Shown one piece after another: positions 1 to 8,598 of a stretch of DNA of 64,000 nucleotides. The position numbers were made by a program, and so were the translations under genes. The notes under the pieces were generated by a model that made no database searches, had not been told where the DNA came from, and was given only the letters and a program-made list of their open reading frames with translations. This DNA comes from Phycisphaerae bacterium (GTDB lineage Bacteria > Planctomycetota > Phycisphaerae > UBA1845), in contig JAJVHU010000022.1 of NCBI GenBank assembly GCA_022072505.1, positions 1-64,000 of the forward strand. The letters are read 5' to 3'. Position 1 is the stretch's first letter, and every line of letters starts with the position of its first letter.

Positions 1-22
1 TCACCACGATCTCAACGTGCAT
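1..22 (-). CDS. 5' end of a gene leaving the window
   Basis: An ATG at 22-20 on the minus strand is preceded, six bases upstream, by a good GGAGG ribosome binding site (28-33). Only seven codons (MHVEIVV) lie inside the window, so the product cannot be named. The strong ribosome binding site is the whole case for a real start. Confidence 0.45.
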
Positions 23-386
23 CGCTGACCTCCTTGTGTCATGTTCCAGGCCGACTCGTGACGCCTCAAGTAAAAAGTCTAACTGCAATTATTCGATCGC
101 GCCACAGGAAATGGGATGCACCCCTGCACCCCTTCCTGCGGTTCAAAAAAACGTGCCGTCAGCGCCATGAAACCGCGTTGCACCCGTGTCCCGCCGTGCC
201 GGATTGGACGCCGGTTTCCGGTCCGGTCTCGCGCCATCAGACTCGTCCGGAACCTGCCTGGCCGATATAATTCACACGGAGCCCATCGGGTTTGGACCTG
301 CCCGGTTCGACGAACCGGTGGGCGGTTGCAGCGGACGGATACGGTGGATCGTTGCGGCGAGGCGGTGACCTCTCGGGGGTGCGGAC
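23..386. other. Divergent intergenic region
   Basis: This 364-base stretch separates the minus-strand gene leaving the left edge from the DUF1501 gene. It must hold both promoters. No convincing -35/-10 pair, RNA gene or repeat could be picked out by eye. Confidence 0.4.
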
Positions 387-1673
387 ATGAAATGCGTCGG
401 ATGCAATGAGCACATCCGCTTCACGCGGCGCAGGTTCCTGAACGGGGCCATCGGCGCGGGCGCGGGGTCGTTCCTCGGGCTGCTTCGACCGGAAGTGCTT
501 TTCGCTCAGCCCTCGAAGAACCGCAAGGCCGACAGCGTCATTCTGCTCTGGATGGGCGGCGGAATGAGCCACCTCGACACGCTCGATCCGAAGCCCGGTA
601 CGCCGACGGGCGGTCCCTTCGAGGCGATCTCCACCGCCGTCAAAGACATCCGCATCAGCGAGAAGCTCCCGCGGCTGGCGAAGGAGTTCAAGGATCTTTC
701 TCTGATCCGGTCGCTGACCTCGAAGGAAGGGTCGCATGAACGCGCGACCTACATCATGCACACCGGGTACATGCCGATCTCCAGCTTCCAGCACAGCACG
801 CTCGGATCCGTGACGTGGAAAATGCTCGGTCAGAAAAATCCTGATCTTCCCGCCTACATCAGCATCGGGCGCGAGACCTGGCCCGCGGGGTTCCTCGGGT
901 CCAACTACGCCGCGTTCCAGATCGAGAACCCCGACCGCCCGGCGCAGAACCTCGAATACCACGGCTCCGTCGACGACAAGCATTTCCAGGCCCGGCTCAA
1001 ATTGCTCAACGAGTTCGATCGGAAGTTCGCCGCGGAGCATCGCGGGGCGGAAGTCATCGAGGCCTACGCGAATCATTACAAGGCCGCGTACAAGTTGATG
1101 AAAAGCCGCAGCGTCGCCGCGTTCGACCTGTCCGGCGAACCCGCGCCGATCCGCCAGCGCTACGGCGAAACGTATTTCGGACAGGGCTGCCTCCTCGCCC
1201 GGCGCCTCGTGCAGGCCGGCGTGCGCTTCATCGAGGTCAGCTTCGGCGGCTGGGACACGCATCAGCAGAACTTCGACCGCGTCGCCGAGCTTTCCGCCAC
1301 GCTCGATCAATCTGTCAGCGCCCTGATCGCCGACCTGCGGGCGAAATCGCTGCTGGAGCGCACGCTCGTCGTGCTCGCCAGCGAGTTCGGACGCACGCCC
1401 GAGATCAACGGTAACGAGGGACGCGATCACTGGCCTCGAGTCTGGAGTGCGATGCTCGCCGGCGGCGGAATCGTCGGAGGGCGCGTCCACGGTGAAAGCA
1501 CGCCGGGCGGACACGAGGTCGCGAAGGATCCGGTGCAGATCGGACAACTGCACGCGACGGTCTGCAAAGCCCTCGGCATCGACCCGACCGCGCAGAACAC
1601 CGCTCCCGACGGCCGGCCGATCCGCATCGTTCAGGACATCAACCTGCACCCGGTCGACGCGCTTTTCTCCTGA
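387..1673 (+). CDS. DUF1501 family protein with Tat signal
   Basis: A 428-residue protein of the DUF1501 family, related to the sulfatase/alkaline phosphatase fold and heavily expanded in planctomycetes, where members often pair with cytochrome-containing DUF1553/DUF1549 proteins. The N-terminus has a twin-arginine signal (TRRRFLNG, residues 13-20) followed by a hydrophobic Gly/Ala stretch, so export in folded form is predicted. The body shows family segments such as WMGGGMSHLDTLDPKPG near the start, FGGWDTHQQN in the middle and SEFGRTPEING near the C-terminus. A G-rich ribosome binding site precedes the ATG. No DUF1553 partner lies next to it. The substrate is unknown. The family call is firm and the function is not. 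Confidence 0.9.
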   Translation: MKCVGCNEHIRFTRRRFLNGAIGAGAGSFLGLLRPEVLFAQPSKNRKADSVILLWMGGGMSHLDTLDPKPGTPTGGPFEAISTAVKDIRISEKLPRLAKEFKDLSLIRSLTSKEGSHERATYIMHTGYMPISSFQHSTLGSVTWKMLGQKNPDLPAYISIGRETWPAGFLGSNYAAFQIENPDRPAQNLEYHGSVDDKHFQARLKLLNEFDRKFAAEHRGAEVIEAYANHYKAAYKLMKSRSVAAFDLSGEPAPIRQRYGETYFGQGCLLARRLVQAGVRFIEVSFGGWDTHQQNFDRVAELSATLDQSVSALIADLRAKSLLERTLVVLASEFGRTPEINGNEGRDHWPRVWSAMLAGGGIVGGRVHGESTPGGHEVAKDPVQIGQLHATVCKALGIDPTAQNTAPDGRPIRIVQDINLHPVDALFS

Positions 1674-1768
1674 CGCGCCGCGCATCGCCCGGGAGCGGAC
1701 GGCCTCCGGGCCGGAGGGATCCCGACCGCGCGGACAAGCGCGTCACAGGTTCGGACCGCCGGAGAGGC

Positions 1769-2374
1769 TCAGCAGCGGGTCCGCCCTTTGATCGCCGCTT
1801 CGAGCATGCCCCCGGTGGCGTACTCGATCTGGGATCCGACGGCGAGTCCCCGCGCGGGCCGCGAAAGCGCCGCCGACGACGAGGAAAGCAGGCTCTGGAT
1901 ATACAGCGCCGTTCCGTCGCCCTCGAGCGTCGGGTTCAGCGCGAGCACGACTTCGCGGACGCCCCCGCCCTTGACGCGGCGCACCAGCGCCTCCAGCGTC
2001 AGGTCGCCCGGTTCGATGCGGTCCATCGCCGAGATGTGCCCCAGCAGCACGTGGTAGACGCCGCGCACCAGCCCCGTGCTCTCCAGCGCGAGCACGTCGT
2101 GAGGCTGCTCAACGACCCAGATTTCCGAGGCGTCGCGCCGAGGGTCCGCGCAGATCGCGCAGGGATCGCTCTCCGTCAGGTTGAAGCAGCGCGAGCAGTG
2201 CAGGACTTTCGTCTTCACGTCAAGGATGCTGGAGGCGAGCGCTTCGGCGTCTTCGCGCGAGGATCGCAGAATATGAAAGGCGATCCGCTCCGCGCTGCGC
2301 GCGCCGATCCCGGGGAGACGCTTCAGCAGCTCCTTCAGGCGCTCGAGCGACTCGATGTGCCCGCGACCGCTCAC
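1769..2374 (-). CDS. recR: Recombination mediator RecR
   Basis: RecR works with RecF/RecO to load RecA at gaps. The 201-residue length is normal. The N-terminal helix-hairpin-helix (LPGIGARSAERIAFHIL, about residues 20-36) is followed by a four-cysteine zinc site (C60, C63, C72, C75) and a Toprim domain beginning IWVVEQPHD near residue 85. The start is GTG and overlaps the ybaB stop by four bases (GTGA), so the two are probably translationally coupled. The gene closes the conserved SRP RNA-dnaX-ybaB-recR cluster. Confidence 0.97.
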   Translation of the reverse strand: MSGRGHIESLERLKELLKRLPGIGARSAERIAFHILRSSREDAEALASSILDVKTKVLHCSRCFNLTESDPCAICADPRRDASEIWVVEQPHDVLALESTGLVRGVYHVLLGHISAMDRIEPGDLTLEALVRRVKGGGVREVVLALNPTLEGDGTALYIQSLLSSSSAALSRPARGLAVGSQIEYATGGMLEAAIKGRTRC

Positions 2375-2718
2375 GTCCGCCCGCCGCCCCCGAGCGCGTC
2401 CATCACGCCTGGCGGAAGATTCATGCCCCCGGTCAACCGCGACATCTCCTGTTTCGCGGCTTCCTCGGCATTGCGGGACGCGACGCCCACGGCGCTCTTC
2501 ACCAGGTCTTCGAGGAGTTCAATGTCCGCTGCCGCCGCGGGATCGATCTTGAGGTCCACGAGGCGCCCGCGCCCGTCGACCGTCGCCCGCACCTGGCCGC
2601 CTCCGGACTCGCCGGTATGCCGCTGCGCCAGCAGCGCCTCCTGCATCCGCGCCATGTTCCCCTGAAGTTCCCTGGCCGACTTCAGCAGACCCGTCAGATT
2701 TCCGAGATTCCCGAACAT
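2371..2718 (-). CDS. ybaB: YbaB/EbfC nucleoid-associated protein
   Basis: A 115-residue YbaB/EbfC DNA-binding protein, normally a dimer and nearly always encoded between dnaX and recR. The sequence has the family layout: a short Gly/Asn-rich start (MFGNLGNLTGLLKSA), an Arg/Gln-rich amphipathic helix, the conserved GGGQVRATVDGRGRLVDLKI strand segment, and a C-terminal tail ending in a Gly-rich stretch. The ATG at 2718 shares one base with the dnaX stop (TGATG), and its own stop overlaps the recR start, so the three genes are tightly coupled. A TTG one codon earlier (2721) is possible but less likely. Confidence 0.93.
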   Translation of the reverse strand: MFGNLGNLTGLLKSARELQGNMARMQEALLAQRHTGESGGGQVRATVDGRGRLVDLKIDPAAAADIELLEDLVKSAVGVASRNAEEAAKQEMSRLTGGMNLPPGVMDALGGGGRT

Positions 2719-4406
2719 CAATCCTGCTCCTCGACATCGTGACTCTGATCAAACAGTGGAGCCTCCTCTTCCGTCGGCGGGGGCGCGTCCGACGGCGGCT
2801 CGACGATCCCGGCGGCGCCGCGTTCGGATGCCAAAATGATGTCACTGACGTGCGCCTCGAACCGGGCCATCGTCTCGCGGACGAGATCGTCCTTCAACAC
2901 GCGATCGCGCCAAGGCTCCTTCCGATCCGGCGAAACCGTCGTGGAATGACCTCCGGACCCCGGAGGTCGCCGGATGCCGTCGGGTGGCCTTGCCGATGAC
3001 GGACGGGGTTCCAGCGGAGCGGCGGCCGTGGCGGGGCGATCGGGTCTGCCCGGCGTTGCGGCGGGGGTTGCCGCAGACTTCGCAACGGCTTCGGATGGCG
3101 CAACAAGCGACGTCTGTCGAAGCGAGGCGTGCGCGACCGGTCCGACAGTGGACCTCGATCCCGTGCGTGCGGGACCGGCGTCAGAGGAAAGCCGCAAGTC
3201 AGCGGGATTTTTTTTTTCCGCGGACGCCGACACGCGCCCCGACGCGGCAACGCCCTCCGCCGCCCCCTCGACCCGGGCCTGCCCGGAAAGCAGCGCACGG
3301 ATGTCCGTGAACTGCGACGCCATCGCCAGCCGAACCAGCGCCGCCTCCGCCAGCGCCCGCCCCGACCCGCTCGACCGCACCGCCCGCCGCAGATCCTCCA
3401 GCAGCGTCAGCATGTAAACGTACACGGGCGGTTCATACGCGGCCGCCTGCTCGACGAACCGAGGCCGCAGCGCCTCGGAGACGTCCAGCAGATCCGTATC
3501 CGTCCCGCACACCCGCACCAGCATCAGCTTGCGGACGTGCTCCAGCAGCAGCTCGCACGTCCGCTCCAGCGTCTCGCCGCCGGTCAGGGCGCCATCCAGC
3601 CGCCGCAGCGCCGCCCCCGCGTCCCCCGCCGCCAGCTCCGCGACCAGCGCATACGAGAACTCGTCGAGCGCCGGGGGCAGAAGCTCGTCCAACGCCGCCG
3701 ACGTCAGATCGCCCGTCGAAAACGACAAGACCTTGTCCAGCAGCGACAGCGCGTCGCGCATCGACCCGGCCGCCAGCCGCGCGACCCGGCGGATCACGTC
3801 GTCCTCCGCGCCGACCTTCTCCGCGTCCAGGATGCGCCGCAACTGCTCGCCGATCCGCGCCTGCGGAATCGGACGGAAGTCGAAGCGCTGACAGCGGCTC
3901 TGGATCGTCGCCGGGACTTTCTGAAGCTCGGTCGTGGCGAGAATGAACTTGACGTGCTCGGGCGGCTCCTCAAGCGTCTTGAGCAGGGCGTTGAACGCCC
4001 CGGTGCTGAGCATATGCACTTCGTCGATGATGTAGATCTTGAACCGCGACCGCGTCGGGCGGAACGCCGTGTTGTTGCGCAGCTCGCGGATGTTGTCCAC
4101 CCCCGTGTTGCTCGCCGCGTCGATCTCGACCACGTCGAGGTCTTCGCCCTCCGCGATCAGCGAGCAGGCGTCGCACGCGCAGCAGGGCGCCGCCGTCGGC
4201 CCGTCCGACGACAGGCAGTTCAGCGCCTTGGCGAGAATCCGCGCCGCCGATGTCTTCCCCACCCCGCGCGTGCCCGTGAAGAGGTAGCCGTGATGCACGC
4301 GCCCCGTGCGGATCGCGTTGACCAGCGTCGTGGCGATCGCCTCCTGACCGACGAGCTGCTCGAAGGTCGCGCTGCGGTATTTGCGTGCGAGCACCTGGTA
4401 TGACAT
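2718..4406 (-). CDS. dnaX: DNA polymerase III subunits gamma/tau
   Basis: Clamp-loader ATPase of the replicative polymerase, 562 residues. Walker A is GTRGVGKT (45-52). The zinc module cysteines are C64, C75, C78 and C81, and Walker B is IIDEVHML (126-133). The AAA+ lid and collar continue to about residue 380, followed by a low-complexity Ala/Pro/Ser tail as in tau proteins. An A10 run in the coding strand (3217-3208, codons 397-400) sits where the tail begins. One extra A, or a -1 shift, there gives Lys-Ser-Arg then stop, a 402-residue gamma form. The SRP RNA lies upstream and ybaB-recR downstream. Confidence 0.97.
   Translation of the reverse strand: MSYQVLARKYRSATFEQLVGQEAIATTLVNAIRTGRVHHGYLFTGTRGVGKTSAARILAKALNCLSSDGPTAAPCCACDACSLIAEGEDLDVVEIDAASNTGVDNIRELRNNTAFRPTRSRFKIYIIDEVHMLSTGAFNALLKTLEEPPEHVKFILATTELQKVPATIQSRCQRFDFRPIPQARIGEQLRRILDAEKVGAEDDVIRRVARLAAGSMRDALSLLDKVLSFSTGDLTSAALDELLPPALDEFSYALVAELAAGDAGAALRRLDGALTGGETLERTCELLLEHVRKLMLVRVCGTDTDLLDVSEALRPRFVEQAAAYEPPVYVYMLTLLEDLRRAVRSSGSGRALAEAALVRLAMASQFTDIRALLSGQARVEGAAEGVAASGRVSASAEKKNPADLRLSSDAGPARTGSRSTVGPVAHASLRQTSLVAPSEAVAKSAATPAATPGRPDRPATAAAPLEPRPSSARPPDGIRRPPGSGGHSTTVSPDRKEPWRDRVLKDDLVRETMARFEAHVSDIILASERGAAGIVEPPSDAPPPTEEEAPLFDQSHDVEEQD
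3208..3217 (-). promoter_or_regulatory. A10 slippage site in dnaX with adjacent -1 stop
   Basis: The coding strand reads GAA AAA AAA AAT CCC GCT GAC. A one-base shift gives AAA TCC CGC TGA, a stop three codons on. Established dnaX genes use such runs (ribosomal -1 shift in E. coli, transcript slippage in Thermus) to make gamma and tau from one gene. Position and stop placement fit. Whether slippage happens here is inferred. Confidence 0.6.
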
Positions 4407-4470
4407 CGCCGTGACCTGACCCTTGATTCGTGACGGCCCAACCGAGCCGCGACCGTGAGGGAGCGAGAGT

Positions 4471-4585
4471 TCAGATTCAAGATTGAGGATTCAAGAGTGA
4501 AGACCCGCGTGCTCAGACCCGGCACGCCGGGGAGGACGCTGTTTCGGAATCTTGAATCCGAATTCGTGAATCTTGAATTCCCTGG
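4471..4585. repeat. AT-rich inverted repeat pair
   Basis: GATTCAAGATT-type units at about 4471-4500 are matched in reverse orientation (AATCTTGAATC, CTTGAATTC) at about 4546-4585. They stand out in GC-rich DNA. They lie between the SRP RNA and dnaX and could fold into a hairpin. Function unknown. Confidence 0.55.
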
Positions 4586-4733
4586 TCTCCTGCCGACGCT
4601 TGAGATTGCGGCCCGCCGTTACAGGCGGGGGCGGTGCGGTCTCGGACAGCGACTCCGCCCTTCAGCGACTCAGCCCTTCTCCCGCCCGCATCGCCGGGCA
4701 ACCCCCCCGGCGCCGGTTTCCCTCGCCCCCGCC

Positions 4734-4866
4734 GCGGTCGATCCCCTCTGACGACCAGGTTGACCACGGCACCTGAGCCGAATGGATGGGCTGCTCTGTT
4801 TCCAGCCTGACCCGTTGCCCACGCAACCCACTGCATGGGACCTGGCCGTCAGAGGAGACCGACCGC
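4734..4866 (-). ncRNA. ffs: Signal recognition particle RNA (4.5S type)
   Basis: On the minus strand the central part carries the conserved SRP helix 8 core: GGTCAGG, a GGAA tetraloop (4803-4800) and AGCAGCC. The ends form an unbroken 27-base-pair helix (4866-4840 with 4760-4734) that includes three G-U pairs, which is what selection on an RNA stem leaves. The 133-base length suits the small bacterial SRP RNA that binds Ffh for co-translational targeting. Its place directly upstream of dnaX matches the scr-dnaX order known from Bacillus. Exact ends are estimated from the helix. Confidence 0.86.
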
Positions 4867-5099
4867 GAACCGAGGATCATAACCGGACCCGCGGGGAAGG
4901 GAATACCTCGGCGCGAGACGGTGCTGCGGGGTCATGCCCGCACGGCGGCCGTGTGCGTGACGCGCGACGGCGGCTCGGGTCAACTGCGAAGCACCCGGTT
5001 CATCCGGAGGAAACGGGGGGACGGAGGCGTGCGTCCGCGCGTTCGCAACCCGGCGCAGGGAGCGGTTTGCGCCCCTCCGCCCCAGGTCCATCCGTGTCC

Positions 5100-6479
5100 T
5101 TACGGGAAGATCCCGCGCTCTTTGTACACCGTTTCGAGGCGCGTGAGGGCGATCACGTAGGCCGCCGTCCGCCAGTCGGTGTCGAGTTCGACCGCTTTGT
5201 CGCGCACCTTCCGGTAAGCCGTCGTGATCCGTTTGTGGAGCTTGGCGTCGACTTCCTCGATCTCCCAGAACTCGCTGCGCTTGTTCTGCAACCACTCGAA
5301 GTAGCTGACGATCACGCCCCCGGCGTTGCACAGGATGTCGGGGATCAGGTCGATCCCGCGGTTCCTGAGAACCTCATCGCCTTCAGGATCGGTCGGTCCG
5401 TTGGCGCCTTCCGCCACGAGCCGGACGTTCAGCCACGGCGCGGATTGCCCGGTGATCTGGTTCTCCATCGCGGCAGGGATGAAAATGTCCGCCGGCGTCT
5501 GCATGAACATGATGTGGTCAATGAACTCGCCGCGCGGGTAGCGAAAAACCCCGCCGTGGACGCGGGCGTAGCGCAGGAGATCCTCCGGATCGAGACCTTC
5601 CGCCTGACGCACGCCGCCGGTCACATCCTCGACCGCGATCAGGCGGGCGCCGAGTCGCGTCAGCAGCCGGGCCGTCCACGAACCCACGTTGCCGTACCCT
5701 TGCACGATGAACGTCAGGCCTGCCAACGATAGACCGGCATCCCTGACCCACTCCTGAATCGTGTAGACCACGCCCTGCCCGGTGGCCTTGTCGCGCCCCA
5801 CGCTGCCGCCGGCCTCGATCGGTTTGCCCGTGACCACGTGGATGTTCCGCTGGCGCTCATGCGGAGGCACGGTCGAGGCGTACGTGTCGAGGATCCACGC
5901 CATGATCTGGGCGTTGGTGTTCACGTCCGGCGCCGGAATGTCGTATTCCGGACCGATGTTGTCGCCGAGGGCGTAGGCGAACCGCCGGGTGATGCGCTCC
6001 AGCTCGGGCGCCGAGTACCGGGACGGGTCCATCTGGATCCCGCCCTTGGCGCCGCCGAAGGGAATCCCCGCCACGGCGCATTTCCACGTCATCCAGGCGG
6101 CCAGCGCGCGGACCTCGTCAAGTTGCACGTCCGGGTGAAAGCGCAATCCGCCCTTGAACGGACCGAGCGCGTCATTGTGCTGCACGCGGTAGCCCGTGAA
6201 CATCTCGACGTGACCGTTGTTCATCTTCACGGGGAAGTTGACCACCAGCTCGTTCTTGGTCTGCGCGAGGATCTTCCGCACGTCGGGATCGAGGCGCATG
6301 AGGTCCGCGGCGCGATTGAACTGGGCCGTCACATTCCGGTACAGGCTCTTCCCCTCGACCGCCCGCGATCCGGACGACGGGACCGCGGCGCCGGCGCGGC
6401 GATGCGATCCGTTGTTCCGGGAATCGTCGGGCTGTTCCTCTCGAATCCGGGTCTGCGTGTCGGGAATGGCGATAGTCAT
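5100..6479 (-). CDS. Glu/Leu/Phe/Val dehydrogenase (glutamate dehydrogenase type)
   Basis: A 459-residue NAD(P)-dependent amino acid dehydrogenase that interconverts glutamate (or a branched or aromatic amino acid) and the 2-oxo acid plus ammonia. The substrate-binding segment GPFKGGLRFHPDV, the catalytic-lysine region IPFGGAKGGIQMDP and the Rossmann motif VQGYGNVGSWTARLL are all clear. The first 40 or so residues are low-complexity and Arg/Gln-rich, before the conserved domain begins near SLYRNVTAQFNRAA. Length and motifs fit the hexameric GDH class. The coenzyme cannot be told from sequence alone. The minus-strand 126-residue ORF lies 47 bases upstream and may be co-transcribed. Confidence 0.93.
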   Translation of the reverse strand: MTIAIPDTQTRIREEQPDDSRNNGSHRRAGAAVPSSGSRAVEGKSLYRNVTAQFNRAADLMRLDPDVRKILAQTKNELVVNFPVKMNNGHVEMFTGYRVQHNDALGPFKGGLRFHPDVQLDEVRALAAWMTWKCAVAGIPFGGAKGGIQMDPSRYSAPELERITRRFAYALGDNIGPEYDIPAPDVNTNAQIMAWILDTYASTVPPHERQRNIHVVTGKPIEAGGSVGRDKATGQGVVYTIQEWVRDAGLSLAGLTFIVQGYGNVGSWTARLLTRLGARLIAVEDVTGGVRQAEGLDPEDLLRYARVHGGVFRYPRGEFIDHIMFMQTPADIFIPAAMENQITGQSAPWLNVRLVAEGANGPTDPEGDEVLRNRGIDLIPDILCNAGGVIVSYFEWLQNKRSEFWEIEEVDAKLHKRITTAYRKVRDKAVELDTDWRTAAYVIALTRLETVYKERGIFP

Positions 6480-6526
6480 GGCGATCCGCTCCCTTCCGCC
6501 GATTCAAGGCATCGGGTCTGGCTTGG

Positions 6527-6907
6527 CTACTCAAACTCATCGCAACTGAAGACGCCGCCTTCGGGGATCGGGAAGACGCAGTCCTGACGCTTCGCGCACG
6601 TCCGACACAGCCCCGGGAACCACTCCCGGTTGGCCATCGTCGCCCGCGCGCTCGACCGATCGGACGGGGTTTCGGATCCGTCCAACTTCGCCGCCGGCTT
6701 TCGCACAGACGTCTGCGGCGGCGCAAATTTCGGCAAAGCCCGCGTCGCGGTTGCCGCGCCAAGCGCGCTCAACCCCGGAAACCACTCCCGGTTGGCGGTG
6801 AGGAACCGATCGCTCGGACGATCGCCACGCAGCGCGTCATCCGTGCAGCGGCAGGCGATGTCGCGTTCCTTGCTTGCCGGTTGGGCTGAGAGTGTGCTGG
6901 CCGTCAT
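6527..6907 (-). CDS. Small protein with duplicated ANREWFPGL motif and Cys cluster
   Basis: A 126-residue protein without a recognised function. Two features are visible. The segment ANREWFPGL occurs twice, near residues 43-51 and 91-99. The end carries a four-cysteine pattern, CRTCAKRQDC followed by a GG and one more Cys before an acidic tail (FSCDEFE), typical of small metal-binding proteins in anaerobic or redox contexts. The C-terminal third alone (from the second Met before ANREWFPGL) could be the conserved unit, with the first part a partial duplication. It lies just upstream of the dehydrogenase gene on the same strand. A short independent ORF starting near 6620 is an alternative. Confidence 0.6.
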   Translation of the reverse strand: MTASTLSAQPASKERDIACRCTDDALRGDRPSDRFLTANREWFPGLSALGAATATRALPKFAPPQTSVRKPAAKLDGSETPSDRSSARATMANREWFPGLCRTCAKRQDCVFPIPEGGVFSCDEFE

Positions 6908-7236
6908 GGGTCACCTCCTTTATCATCATCCGTCGTTCACACGCCCCGCGGACACGTCGCCCGCAACAGCGCCTTATGAAAGGGCATGATCAGGGCCGGA
7001 ATGTGCGGCGCTGGACGAGGGAGCGGTCGTCAACCCCGGAAACGCCTTAACGGCATGTTTTTCATAGGGTTGCATCGCGTTGCGCCTCGACCGGGGCTTC
7101 CGCATGCCTTGGGAGTTTCCCGGTGGGAGGTGGGGAGAATCGTACCGGTGGGGAAGTCCGCCTCACCCGTGAAGTCGAGGGGCGGACAACAAACCGTCGC
7201 AGGAAGCCGTCTGAGGATGCCGGTCGAACCACCGCT
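6908..7236. other. Intergenic region with no recognised feature
   Basis: 329 bases between the small Cys protein and the NtrC-type regulator. It should contain the promoter for the minus-strand genes to its left. A GGAGGTG ribosome binding site is seen at about 6908-6915. No RNA gene or repeat was recognised. Confidence 0.4.
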
Positions 7237-8598
7237 TCAGTCGGAGTTCCTTGCGTCATCGAGGATTCCGAATCGCTTCAGGTTCTCGCGCAGCGTCTTC
7301 CGGTCGATTCCGAGAATCTGAGCGGCCTGCGTCTTGTTGCCGCGCACGGAGGCGAGGATCTTGCGGATGTGCGCGGCCTCGACCTCGGCGAGCGTGCGGG
7401 GCGCGGCGTCCGGATCGGGAACGGAGAACCGCATCAGCGACGGCAGGTCAGCCGCATCCACGTCCTGGCGGTCCGTCATGACCACCAGGCGCTGGATGAT
7501 GTTCTCAAGTTCGCGCACGTTTCCGGGCCAGTGATACTCGCGCAGGCAGCGCCACGCGCGGTCCGAGAGGCGCGGCGGCGCCTTGCCCGCCTCTCGTGCG
7601 AACTTCGCCAGGAAGCTCCCGACCAGCGCCGTAAGGTCGTCCCCGCGGTCCCGCAGCGGGGGAAGCTCGAGCGTGATGACGTTCAGGCGGTAGAAGAGGT
7701 CGTCGCGGAACGCCCCCCGGCGGACGAGAGCGGCGAGGTTCTTGTTCGTCGCGGCCAGAACCCGGACATCCACGCTGCGCGGGCGCGTCGACCCGACCAT
7801 CTGGACCTGCTGATCCTCGAGCACGCGCAGCAGCTTCGCCTGCATGCCGGAGGTGAGTTCGCCGATCTCGTCGAGAAAGATCGACCCCTGATCGGCGGCG
7901 ATGAAGAACCCGGCGCGCGACGTCACGGCGCCGGTAAAGGCCCCTTTCACATGTCCGAAGAGTTCGCTTTCGATCAGCCCTTCGGGAATGCCCGCGCAGT
8001 TGACCGGAACGAACGGCGCCGCGGCTCGCGGGCTGCGATAGTGAATCGCGCGGGCGATCAGCTCCTTCCCCGTGCCGCTCTCGCCGGTGATCAGGACGGT
8101 GGCCGACGTCGCGGACGCCTTCTCGACGGCCCGGTAGACGCGCTGCATGGCCGGAGAATCTCCGATCAGCCCCAGGGCGGCCCCGGCGGAACCTTCCACC
8201 GCGGACTCGCCGGCGCGCCGCAGTCGCTGCTTGTCCAGCGTTCGCCGCACGGCGGCGAGCAGTTCGTCTTCCGTGAACGGTTTGGTGAGGTATTCCTCCG
8301 CGCCTTCCTTGATCGCTTCGACGGCGCTTTCGATCGTTCCGAACCCGGTGATCATGATGACGGCGGTGTCCGGCGCCTGCGCACGGACGTGGCGGATCAG
8401 CTCGAGCCCCCCGACTCGAGGCATCTTGAGGTCGGTGATGACCAGGTCCGGCGATTCCTGAGCCAGAAGCGGGATCGCTTCATCGGCGCCGCGCGCCGTA
8501 AAAACCACGTAACCGGCGGCGCGGAGGTTCCGCTCGATCACCTCCAGCGTGTTCGCCGAGTCGTCCACAGCCAGGATGCGGGTCGTCGGTGCGCTCAT
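7237..8598 (-). CDS. Sigma-54-dependent response regulator (NtrC family)
   Basis: A 453-residue activator with three domains. The receiver (residues 1-120) has the acidic pocket in ILAVDDS and the phospho-acceptor in LVITDLKMP. The AAA+ domain (about 150-380) has Walker A GESGTGKE and the sigma-54 contact loop GAFTGA, so it should remodel sigma-54 polymerase. A Fis-type helix-turn-helix ends the protein (NKTQAAQILGIDRKTLRENLKRFGI). Its start overlaps the stop of the upstream histidine kinase by four bases, so the pair is one two-component system. Targets and signal are not shown by the sequence. Confidence 0.96.
   Translation of the reverse strand: MSAPTTRILAVDDSANTLEVIERNLRAAGYVVFTARGADEAIPLLAQESPDLVITDLKMPRVGGLELIRHVRAQAPDTAVIMITGFGTIESAVEAIKEGAEEYLTKPFTEDELLAAVRRTLDKQRLRRAGESAVEGSAGAALGLIGDSPAMQRVYRAVEKASATSATVLITGESGTGKELIARAIHYRSPRAAAPFVPVNCAGIPEGLIESELFGHVKGAFTGAVTSRAGFFIAADQGSIFLDEIGELTSGMQAKLLRVLEDQQVQMVGSTRPRSVDVRVLAATNKNLAALVRRGAFRDDLFYRLNVITLELPPLRDRGDDLTALVGSFLAKFAREAGKAPPRLSDRAWRCLREYHWPGNVRELENIIQRLVVMTDRQDVDAADLPSLMRFSVPDPDAAPRTLAEVEAAHIRKILASVRGNKTQAAQILGIDRKTLRENLKRFGILDDARNSD

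Noticed and set aside
237-1685. Minus-strand 482-residue open frame opposite the DUF1501 gene
   Set aside because: It mirrors a clear DUF1501 gene on the plus strand, has no recognisable domain and is rich in Arg/Glu/Val as expected for antisense frames in high-GC DNA.
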